A stretch of DNA of 6,724 bases, taken from assembly GCA_029288095.1 (NCBI GenBank), contig JARFPW010000130.1:1-6724 (forward strand), read 5' to 3'. The translations under genes and the position numbers were made by a program. This document shows, in pieces, positions 1-4,948 of this stretch. Each line of letters starts with the position of its first letter. Within the stretch, counting starts at the first letter, position 1. Source of the stretch: Gemmatimonadota bacterium (GTDB lineage Bacteria; Gemmatimonadota; Gemmatimonadetes; Palauibacterales; Palauibacteraceae). The notes below the pieces were generated by a model. The model searched no databases. It had not been told where the DNA came from and saw only the letters and a program-made list of their open reading frames with translations.

Positions 1-1
1 C

Positions 2-235
2 AACATGTACGTGGACGGCACAACGCTGTTTCACTCTACCTATCATTTCGGCCTGCGAGTGCTGGACGTTACGGATCCGGCCACGCCAATCGAGGCGGGA
101 TTATTCGACACGCATCCAACTGACGACGCGTGGGGCTTCAACGGGTCCTGGTCGAACTACCCGTACTTCGCGAGCGGAATCATCGTGGTGACGAGCGCCG
201 AGGAAGGTCTGTTCGTGCTGCGGCGGCAGCCCTGA
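2..235 (+). CDS. Choice-of-anchor B family (LVIVD-repeat) protein, C-terminal end only
   Basis: This is the last part of a longer secreted or surface beta-propeller-like protein whose 5' end lies outside the window. The open frame runs in from the left edge; the ATG at 5 is an internal Met, not a credible start. The visible 77 residues contain an LVIVD-type repeat (GLRVLDVTDPATPIEAGLFDT), then an aromatic segment (WGFNGSWSNYPYFASG), and end in GLFVLRR. This order is typical of the end of choice-of-anchor-B proteins, as I know the family. Nothing follows that could be a sorting signal, because the protein stops three residues after the last strand. The family has no defined enzymatic role; extracellular location is inferred from relatives. 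The stop lies 7 bases before the DUF983 gene, so the two are probably co-transcribed. Confidence 0.8.
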   Translation, partial: NMYVDGTTLFHSTYHFGLRVLDVTDPATPIEAGLFDTHPTDDAWGFNGSWSNYPYFASGIIVVTSAEEGLFVLRRQP

Positions 236-242
236 GCCGACT

Positions 243-602
243 ATGCCAGACTGGCTGCACGCCACGGTTCGCCAGCGCTGCCCGGCCTGCAACGAAGGGC
301 GGCTGTTCGAGCGCGGCCTGTCGATGCGCGAGTCCTGCCCTAACTGCGGTTTGAACCTCGTCGGTGAGAACGGTGCCCAGTACGGAGGTGCCGTCAGTCT
401 GTCCTACGGTGCCGGCGGAATCGCCGCGCTGCTTACCCTGCTCGTGTGGCTTCGGATCGGCGAGCTTCCGCGGTGGACAGTGTGGGTCGTACTCGCCGTG
501 GCCGTGGTCACGGTGATCGGCTCCTTCCGCTACTCGAAGTCCTTCTGGACCTGGCTGCTGTACCGCTCCGGGGAGCTGGATCACGGCGCGGTCGACAGGT
601 GA
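243..602 (+). CDS. DUF983 family zinc-ribbon membrane protein
   Basis: A 119-residue protein of unknown biochemical function. The N-terminus carries a four-cysteine zinc ribbon: Cys13-x2-Cys16 (RCPACNEGRLF) and Cys32-x2-Cys35 (SCPNCGL). Two hydrophobic segments follow, at about residues 50-70 and 76-94, then a basic-aromatic stretch (RYSKSFWTWLLYR) that probably sits at the membrane surface. This cysteine pattern with the RLF motif and two helices is the DUF983 layout. Zinc binding is expected from the cysteines but not shown. The start ATG comes 7 bases after the upstream stop and has only a weak ribosome site (GAG near 234), which suggests translational coupling. Its stop overlaps the GTG start of the next gene. 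Confidence 0.85.
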   Translation: MPDWLHATVRQRCPACNEGRLFERGLSMRESCPNCGLNLVGENGAQYGGAVSLSYGAGGIAALLTLLVWLRIGELPRWTVWVVLAVAVVTVIGSFRYSKSFWTWLLYRSGELDHGAVDR

Positions 603-1066
603 GTCAGTCGGGAGGTCGCGAGTTCGAGGTCGCCACCGGAGATCAGGCGCGCGAAACGACCGAGCTGTTCAACGCATTTCACGACGGGTTCATTCGGCGC
701 CTCACGATTCTGTCACACGATGTATTCGAGGACATCGCGAGTCATCGCGTCACCGGTCCTCTCGATCTGGAAATCGAGTTCGCACACTACAACTACAATT
801 GGGGTGAGCCGCCGGCCGAGCGACGCATACAGGCCCGATTCACGGGGGTGCGTAACCTGCTGATCGCCTTCACGGGATCGGAGCCGGACTGGCCGATTAC
901 CAATTTCGAGATGGACGAGGTCGACGGCGGCGGGTCGTGCGAAGCGCGGCTCCTGCAACCGCGGTATGCAGACGGTGAGTGGTCGCACGCGGAGGCGATG
1001 TCGTTTTCTTTCGAATCGAGCGTCTTCAGAGAGCTGCCCGACGACCCGACCACGCTGGCTCCCTAG
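599..1066 (+). CDS. Conserved-looking hypothetical protein, 155 aa
   Basis: I do not recognise a named family. The preferred start is the GTG at 599, overlapping the DUF983 stop as GTGA. An ATG at 446 in the same frame lies deep inside the DUF983 gene, and its extra Arg-rich residues look like out-of-frame translation. From 599 the product is a soluble, acidic, single-domain protein with no signal peptide or membrane helix. Distinctive stretches are FNAFHDGFIRRLTILSHDVFED near the N-terminus, DLEIEFAHYNYNWGEPPAERRIQARFTGV in the middle (alternating strand-like pattern), and SMSFSFES-like strands near the end. I have a general memory of similar uncharacterised bacterial proteins with FHDGFI and FAHYNY motifs, but no function. 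No good Shine-Dalgarno sits at normal spacing, so expression probably depends on coupling to DUF983. The stop TAG shares bases with the stop of the opposing gene. Confidence 0.7.
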   Translation: MSQSGGREFEVATGDQARETTELFNAFHDGFIRRLTILSHDVFEDIASHRVTGPLDLEIEFAHYNYNWGEPPAERRIQARFTGVRNLLIAFTGSEPDWPITNFEMDEVDGGGSCEARLLQPRYADGEWSHAEAMSFSFESSVFRELPDDPTTLAP

Positions 1067-1371
1067 CTCCCGGTCTCGTCCTTCTCCTCGTAGTCATCCG
1101 CTTTGCGCAGGAAGCGGCGGGCCAGTTGCACGATTCTCAGGTCGTCCCGTTCGGAGGCCTCCACGAGCAGGGCTTCTACGTGACACCTCAGGCGCGGCTC
1201 GCCCCACCGGAACCCCGTCGCGGTCTCGGCGCTGCGTGTGTTCCCGGAGTTGGCTCCTTCGATCAGAGCCATGGCGGCAGCCCGTTCGAAGTACGGGGAG
1301 TCCGGGTCGGGCAGCGTGTACCTGGGCTCCGGCTCGAATGAGGCGTCTTCATCTACGAATGCTCTCGACAT
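1063..1371 (-). CDS. Small hypothetical protein, 102 aa
   Basis: An unrecognised small soluble protein on the minus strand. It starts MSRAFVDEDA, has an acidic-proline linker (FEPEPRYTLPDPDSPYFERAA), then a helical body (AAMALIEGANSGNTRSAETATGFRWGEP and HVEALLVEASERDDLRIVQLARRFLRKAD) and an acidic tail. The order short motif, proline-rich linker, helical domain, charged tail reads like real protein rather than antisense noise, and I have a loose memory of similar small uncharacterised proteins in related phyla. The competing plus-strand readings of 1063-1371 are Arg/Pro/Ser-rich and lack such structure. AAGG lies almost against the ATG, so the ribosome site is poor. It is divergent from the membrane protein gene at 1427 (55 bases between starts) and convergent with the 599-1066 gene. 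Confidence 0.65.
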   Translation of the reverse strand: MSRAFVDEDASFEPEPRYTLPDPDSPYFERAAAMALIEGANSGNTRSAETATGFRWGEPRLRCHVEALLVEASERDDLRIVQLARRFLRKADDYEEKDETGS

Positions 1372-1415
1372 ACCTTACGAGTACATGGCGCAGCCAGTCG
1401 CCGCCACTCGTTCCT

Positions 1416-1419
1416 GGAG
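1416..1419 (+). promoter_or_regulatory. Shine-Dalgarno deciding the 1427 start
   Basis: GGAG lies 7 bases before the ATG at 1427 and 4 bases before the ATG at 1424. The spacing favours 1427 over 1424, and over the further upstream ATG at 1385, which has no purine-rich site in front of it. Confidence 0.55.
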
Positions 1420-1426
1420 ACCGATG

Positions 1427-1882
1427 ATGGCAGTTGACCCCTCACACCCATCGAACTCGGCCGCGACGAAGCGCCAGTCGCTGATCCTGATTCTGACATC
1501 CTTGCCTCTCGGTGTATCGCTGTTCGCAGCCATCGCGTACGCCCTTCGCCTGGGAGAGCGAAGTTCGTCAACGGCTCCCCTTACCGAAATCTGGGCAGTG
1601 GGGACGGTGGTTTCCCTGTTACTGGCATTCATCATCTGGGGCCGCCTCGTGCGACTGCATCTTCCGGCTGCCGGCTTCGAGGGCGATCCGGAGCCCGCAA
1701 CGCTGAATCAGCTCCAGACGGGTCTTATTATCTGCATGGCACTGGTCGAAGGCATGGCGCTGTTCGGGATCATCGTCTACATCCTGGGCGGTGGACTGCT
1801 GCCCGCGGTGACAGGCGTCGTGATGATCTGGACGGTGCTCTTTCTGCTGTGGCCGCGACGCGGCTGGTACGGTCTACGCTGA
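1427..1882 (+). CDS. Four-helix integral membrane protein of unknown function
   Basis: A 151-residue protein, mostly membrane. Four hydrophobic segments are visible at about residues 19-40, 55-72, 98-120 and 124-142. They form two hairpins separated by a hydrophilic loop (GRLVRLHLPAAGFEGDPEPATLNQLQ). The short polar N-terminus contains no signal peptide. The third helix reads LIICMALVEGMALFGIIVYIL, with a single acidic residue (Glu108) in the bilayer. This recalls the proton-binding helix of rotary ATPase c subunits, but the match is one short pattern and there are no ATPase genes nearby, so I give no function. The open frame extends upstream to 1238, but that part overlaps the opposing gene. 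The stop TGA forms part of the ribosome site of the cupin gene, which suggests co-transcription. Confidence 0.75.
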   Translation: MAVDPSHPSNSAATKRQSLILILTSLPLGVSLFAAIAYALRLGERSSSTAPLTEIWAVGTVVSLLLAFIIWGRLVRLHLPAAGFEGDPEPATLNQLQTGLIICMALVEGMALFGIIVYILGGGLLPAVTGVVMIWTVLFLLWPRRGWYGLR

Positions 1883-1891
1883 GGCGATCGG

Positions 1892-2257
1892 ATGAGCATC
1901 AACGTTGTCAACCTGGCAGAAAAGTTCGCTCGCTTCGACGAGCACTGGCATCCGTTCATCGTCGCGGAATTGAACGGCCAGCACGTGAAGCTGGCGAAAC
2001 TCGAGGGCGACTTCGTCTGGCACAGCCATGCGGCCGAGGACGAGATGTTCCTCGTAGTGCAGGGGAACCTGAGAATCGAGTTGCGGGACGGCGTCGTCGA
2101 ACTGAGCGCGGGCGAGTTATGCGTGGTCCCGCGAGGCGTCGAGCATCGACCCGTGGCCGACGGGCTCGTGCACGTGATGTTGTTCGAGCCAGCCTCGACG
2201 GCGCACACCGGCGATCGGGAGACGGATCGTACCGTGAAACATCTCACGTGGATCTAG
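1892..2257 (+). CDS. Single-domain cupin protein (mannose-6-phosphate isomerase-like fold)
   Basis: A 121-residue cytosolic cupin. Cupin motif 1 is clear: Gly39, His44, His46, Glu51 and Gly58 (GDFVWHSHAAEDEMFLVVQG). Motif 2 is also clear: Gly74, Pro80, Gly82, His85 (GELCVVPRGVEHRP), so all four usual metal ligands (two His, Glu, third His) are present. The fold should therefore bind a divalent metal. The length matches small one-domain cupins, whose substrates vary too widely to predict. The usual Asn at the end of motif 2 is Ala89 here. The ATG has a GAGG (1881-1884) 7 bases upstream that overlaps the previous stop, so it is probably translated with the membrane protein gene. The C-terminal tail (HTGDRETDRTVKHLTWI) is outside the barrel. 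Confidence 0.9.
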   Translation: MSINVVNLAEKFARFDEHWHPFIVAELNGQHVKLAKLEGDFVWHSHAAEDEMFLVVQGNLRIELRDGVVELSAGELCVVPRGVEHRPVADGLVHVMLFEPASTAHTGDRETDRTVKHLTWI

Positions 2258-2275
2258 AACCGGAGGCCAACTGGT

Positions 2276-2323
2276 GGGGCCGGACTTGCGGCCCGGCCTT
2301 CCGCCGGTTCGCTTTCGGCGAAC
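2276..2323 (+). promoter_or_regulatory. Two tandem hairpins in the lipoprotein gene leader
   Basis: Between the cupin stop and the lipoprotein start, GGCCGG (2278-2283) can pair with CCGGCC (2293-2298), with two further G-U pairs outside. GTTCGC (2307-2312) can pair with GCGAAC (2318-2323) around a 5-base loop. No run of T follows either hairpin, so this is not a standard intrinsic terminator. It could be a partial terminator, an RNA-stability element or chance in GC-rich DNA. Confidence 0.35.
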
Positions 2324-2348
2324 AACTCCTCTCGCACGTGAGGGCCCC

Positions 2349-3116
2349 GTGACAGTTGGTCGCTGTGCTATCCTGGTCCTGAGCCTGTTTGCTGCTGCGT
2401 GTGTGGAGGAAGGGACGGAGCCGGATGCACCCGGTCCGATTCCCGTCGTGGAGGAAGAGGCGCCGGCCCCGGGCGCCGTTCGGGGCACCGTGAGGGATGC
2501 GTCGACCGATCGACCCGTCGCCCACGCCGAAGTGTCCGCGGGTGCGCTGGGCGCGAGCACCGACGCTACGGGCGCCTACGGCGTGGCTCCGCTGCCCGCC
2601 GGTCCTCTCAAGCTCCGGGTGTATCGCCGGGGATTTGTGCCGGATTCCGTGACCGCCATCGTCGTGCCGGGAGTCTCGTCACTGATCGACTTTCCGCTCG
2701 TACCCGCCGAGGCGCCGTGCTGCCGGCTGGACGGATTGTGGTCGGCCGCCTTCGTGCTCGATTCAGCGGGTCTCAATGCGCAGCCGTCCTCGCGTGAGGC
2801 GTCCGGTGCGCTCGCATTCAATGCGTCGGCGACGGATCTCGAACCCGTAGACAACGTTCTGATCAGCACCGGCGAGTCGCGAATCGACTTCGAACCGTTG
2901 CTCGGTGCTGCGGAGAGCTCGGGTGGCGCCGCCGAAGGCGTCGTGTTCGGAGGCGATTCGGTGGCGATCACTGTCGTCCCGCAGTTCGCGGATTGGGGCG
3001 TCGAGTTGCTCGGACGCCTGAGTGCCGACACCGTTCGCGGGATCTGGTACCAGCGTGCCTCGTGCTGCGGAGCCTACGGCACGTTCACGTTGATTCGCAC
3101 TGCGGGAGCGGAATAG
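2349..3116 (+). CDS. Lipoprotein with carboxypeptidase-regulatory-like domain and C-terminal beta domain
   Basis: A 255-residue envelope lipoprotein. The start is the GTG at 2349, chosen because it gives a compact lipoprotein signal (MTVGRCAILVLSLFAAAC) with the lipidated cysteine at residue 18 and has GAGG (2340-2343) upstream. The open frame reaches back to a GTG at 2274, but that would put an Arg/Pro-rich extension before the signal. After an acidic-proline linker (about 19-40) comes a carboxypeptidase-regulatory-like beta sandwich at about 42-120 (GAVRGTVRDASTDRPVAHAEV, then STDATGAYGVAPLPAG). The remaining part, about 124-255, looks all-beta, opens with CCRLDGLW and ends with SCCGAYGTFTLIR; the GxW and GTFTL ends recall small beta-barrel domains. 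No catalytic motif is visible, so a binding or structural role is more likely than an enzyme. It may be read with the cupin or from its own leader. Confidence 0.85.
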   Translation: MTVGRCAILVLSLFAAACVEEGTEPDAPGPIPVVEEEAPAPGAVRGTVRDASTDRPVAHAEVSAGALGASTDATGAYGVAPLPAGPLKLRVYRRGFVPDSVTAIVVPGVSSLIDFPLVPAEAPCCRLDGLWSAAFVLDSAGLNAQPSSREASGALAFNASATDLEPVDNVLISTGESRIDFEPLLGAAESSGGAAEGVVFGGDSVAITVVPQFADWGVELLGRLSADTVRGIWYQRASCCGAYGTFTLIRTAGAE

Positions 3117-3119
3117 CTA

Positions 3120-3134
3120 CCGGACCGCTTCCGG
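3120..3134. terminator. Possible weak hairpin between convergent genes
   Basis: CCGGA (3120-3124) can pair with TCCGG (3130-3134) around a 5-base loop, in the 22 bases separating the lipoprotein and transporter stops. The stem is short and no T run follows on either strand, so it is at best a weak bidirectional terminator. Confidence 0.2.
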
Positions 3135-3138
3135 CGCA

Positions 3139-4452
3139 TCAGCGCGTGACGGAGTTCCTGCGAACGCTCCTCGCCGCCACTACGAGGTAGGTGGTCGACA
3201 CGATCCGGCCGGCCACGAACGCGGCGAAGGCAGCCGTGACTCCCACCAGTCCCAGCCACCAGCCACCGACCACGAAGGCGAAGCCGATCACGGCTACCTC
3301 GAGCGTCGTCGCTACCGTGATCGGCCGAGTCGTACGCGCCTGCATGAGGACCGCACGCTGGAACGAAAGCAGCACCGACAAGCCCGCCACTGGCACCGCC
3401 AGTCGTGTGGGGACGTAGGCAAAAGCAGCCAGGTCCGGAGTGAGACCCGATATCGTCTCGAACCAGACACTCGCCAGTGGCGTGAACGCGATAGCCCCCA
3501 GTCCCGCCATGCTTCCCAGCCCGAGCAGCGTCGTGAACCTCGACAACTCGGCGTAGTGCTCTCGCTGCCGGCCGATCAACGCGATCGACGCGTCCTGGAA
3601 GCTGAGGCCGAGTGCGCGGAACACGAAGGCCAGTGAGTTCACTACCGGGAACACGGCCAATGATTCGATCGGCGAAGCCGCCCGTCCCATGAAGAAAGTC
3701 AGCAGGGGCTGCACGGCGAGGCCGATCAGCGATGTGAGTACAAGGGGACTGTAGAAACGGGAAATCCCCCGGTAGGTGAGCAAGTCGGAGGTGCCACCCG
3801 GAGGGCACGGCGTATCGAGAAGCTCGCGAATGGCGTCGCGAGCCATCCAACGGGAGACGACGGCTTCCACGATGACGCCCATTGCCAGCGATGCCGAACC
3901 GATCCACGCGCCGGGCATCCTCGTCCACATGGCCAGAACAAGGGCCGTGCTGGCCATGGCGATCAGCCTGACGACCGTTCCGTAGGCCACGAGGCGCGTT
4001 CGCCCCGACCGGATAAGAACGCCCTGGAGAAAGCGGCGGATTCCTATGGCTGCGGGCCACGGAAGATAGAACCAGAGAGCTCCGTACCCGATATCGGCCA
4101 CGGCTTCGGGGAGACCCAGGACTCCCTCTACGAGCGGTACGTACACGGACGGCAAGAGGAGCACGAGCAGAGCGACCGTGGAGCCCGCATTGAGCGCGTT
4201 CGTGAAATTCCGCAGCTTCTTGTAGCTCGTCCGATCCTCGACGAGGGCGGTGGCCGCGCTCATCAACATGATGACCGGCGCTTCGATGAGGATCGCGAAC
4301 GCGAAGGCGACACCGTGGGCCGCGAGGTTGAACTTCGGATCGGCGAGGCGCGCGATGACCGCCGCCAGGAACGGACCCTCTGCCGCCATCATCAGCCATG
4401 TGGCTGCCAGGGGCGCCCAGAAGAGGAGAATGGACCGGTTGGACAGCTTCAT
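3139..4452 (-). CDS. MOP-superfamily multi-spanning exporter (MATE/ANKH-like)
   Basis: A 437-residue inner-membrane protein with about 12 hydrophobic segments, near residues 8-35, 46-70, 90-112, 124-146, 154-176, 182-201, 234-256, 262-282, 308-330, 349-371, 378-404 and 407-427. A polar loop at about 202-233 (ending DLLTYRGISRFY) divides it into two six-helix halves, the layout of MOP-superfamily transporters (MATE, polysaccharide flippases). Length fits that group. Charged residues fall inside helices (Glu25, Glu57, Arg139-Arg140, Glu196, Arg279, Glu385). Helices 10-11 (VPTRLAVPVAGLSVLLSFQ, then QARTTRPITVATTLEV) resemble the eukaryotic ANKH family as I remember it. The substrate cannot be told: no polysaccharide or drug-resistance genes lie nearby. 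The ATG at 4452 has no strong ribosome site. A longer frame on the same strand (3074-4513) is a shadow. Confidence 0.7.
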   Translation of the reverse strand: MKLSNRSILLFWAPLAATWLMMAAEGPFLAAVIARLADPKFNLAAHGVAFAFAILIEAPVIMLMSAATALVEDRTSYKKLRNFTNALNAGSTVALLVLLLPSVYVPLVEGVLGLPEAVADIGYGALWFYLPWPAAIGIRRFLQGVLIRSGRTRLVAYGTVVRLIAMASTALVLAMWTRMPGAWIGSASLAMGVIVEAVVSRWMARDAIRELLDTPCPPGGTSDLLTYRGISRFYSPLVLTSLIGLAVQPLLTFFMGRAASPIESLAVFPVVNSLAFVFRALGLSFQDASIALIGRQREHYAELSRFTTLLGLGSMAGLGAIAFTPLASVWFETISGLTPDLAAFAYVPTRLAVPVAGLSVLLSFQRAVLMQARTTRPITVATTLEVAVIGFAFVVGGWWLGLVGVTAAFAAFVAGRIVSTTYLVVAARSVRRNSVTR

Positions 4453-4484
4453 CGGCGGGCGACTCTTGGGGTAGGTGGCTTGAC

Positions 4485-4520
4485 GGACACCTATTGTCGC
4501 CGATTAACCTCAAGGTGTCC
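4485..4520. repeat. Perfect 8-base inverted repeat, operator-like
   Basis: GGACACCT (4485-4492) and AGGTGTCC (4513-4520) are exact reverse complements separated by 20 bases, in the divergent region between the transporter and DUF2277. On the minus strand the right arm overlaps the proposed -35 and the left arm lies where transcription would begin. It could be a protein-binding operator or a stem in a transcript. An 8-base repeat can also occur by chance. Confidence 0.5.
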
Positions 4521-4521
4521 A
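4493..4521 (-). promoter_or_regulatory. Candidate sigma-70-type promoter for the transporter gene
   Basis: Reading the minus strand, TGGACA (4521-4516, five of six matches to TTGACA) is followed after exactly 17 bases by GACAAT (4498-4493, four of six matches to TATAAT). Transcription would start near 4486, leaving a leader of about 34 bases before the ATG at 4452. The promoter consensus of this organism is not known to me, so this is a candidate only. Confidence 0.35.
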
Positions 4522-4667
4522 GACGCTCGCCGCGGTCTCCCGCCCTCGCTGCTGCGCGACGGAATTTCCGGCCGGCTGGAGGCTTTCGTTACGGCACCAG
4601 AGGTCGTTCGGGCCGCAGGACGGCCTTCGTATCCCTAGATTGCCCGCCCGGAACGACTCCAGAGATC

Positions 4668-4675
4668 GGAGGAAA
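4668..4675 (+). promoter_or_regulatory. Strong Shine-Dalgarno of the DUF2277 gene
   Basis: GGAGGAAA lies with its GGAGG core 5 bases before the ATG at 4678. It is the strongest ribosome site in the window and fixes the start at 4678 rather than at nearby alternatives. Confidence 0.8.
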
Positions 4676-4677
4676 GC

Positions 4678-4947
4678 ATGTGCCGCAACATCCGGCCGCT
4701 GTTCAACTACGAGCCGCGAGCGACAAAGGACGAGATGCGGGCTTCCGCTCTGCAGTACGTCCGCAAGGTCAGCGGCTACACCAAGCCGTCCCAGGCGAAC
4801 GTGGCGGCTTTTGAGGCCGCCGTGGAGGACGTCGCGGCCGCAACCGAGCGCTTGCTCTCCAGGCTGGTAACGTCGGCGGCGCCGCGTAATCGAGAGGTCG
4901 AAACAGAGCGGGCCCGCGCACGCGCACGAGCCCGCTACGGAACCTGA
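4678..4947 (+). CDS. DUF2277 family small protein
   Basis: An 89-residue soluble protein of unknown function. It opens MCRNIRPLFNYEP, the family signature with Cys2 and Asn4 directly after the start, then has helices (ATKDEMRASALQYVRKVSGY and ANVAAFEAAVEDVAAATERLLSRL) and ends in PRNREVETERARARARARYG. The whole length matches DUF2277 as I know it. The conserved cysteine at position 2 would be exposed as the N-terminal residue if the Met is removed, which may matter for function; that is inference. The gene stands alone, with its own strong ribosome site and a 225-base upstream region shared with the transporter. It stops one base before the opposing peptidase stop. Confidence 0.9.
   Translation: MCRNIRPLFNYEPRATKDEMRASALQYVRKVSGYTKPSQANVAAFEAAVEDVAAATERLLSRLVTSAAPRNREVETERARARARARYGT
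4907..4936 (+). repeat. Inverted repeat at the 3' end of the DUF2277 gene
   Basis: AGCGGGC (4907-4913) can pair with GCCCGCT (4930-4936) around a 16-base loop. It lies within the Arg/Ala codons at the end of the gene, just before the convergent stops. With no intergenic space here, it could slow or end transcription from one side, but no T run follows. Confidence 0.3.
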
Positions 4948-4948
4948 G

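Noticed and set aside
446..598. N-terminal extension of the 599-1066 gene to the ATG at 446
   Set aside because: It lies wholly inside the DUF983 gene and encodes an Arg-rich stretch unlike the rest; the GTG at 599 overlapping the DUF983 stop is a better start.
1238..1426. N-terminal extension of the four-helix protein
   Set aside because: It overlaps the opposing small gene, is Ser/Gly-rich and low in structure, and lacks a ribosome site; the 1427 start has one.
1777..2247. 156-residue minus-strand frame over the cupin
   Set aside because: Ser/Thr/Arg-rich antisense noise opposite a well-supported cupin.
1849..2352. 167-residue plus-strand frame over the cupin
   Set aside because: Arg-rich out-of-frame translation; the cupin frame has both family motifs and a ribosome site.
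3074..4513. 479-residue minus-strand open frame over the transporter
   Set aside because: It is the same strand in a shifted frame; the translation is Arg/Gly/His-rich, without the membrane helices seen in the 3139-4452 frame.
4611..4625. Short hairpin GGCCG-5-CGGCC upstream of DUF2277
   Set aside because: A 5-base GC stem with no T run is expected by chance in DNA of this composition.
4636..4641. TAGATT as a -10 element for DUF2277
   Set aside because: No acceptable -35 sequence lies 16-19 bases upstream, so I do not call a promoter.
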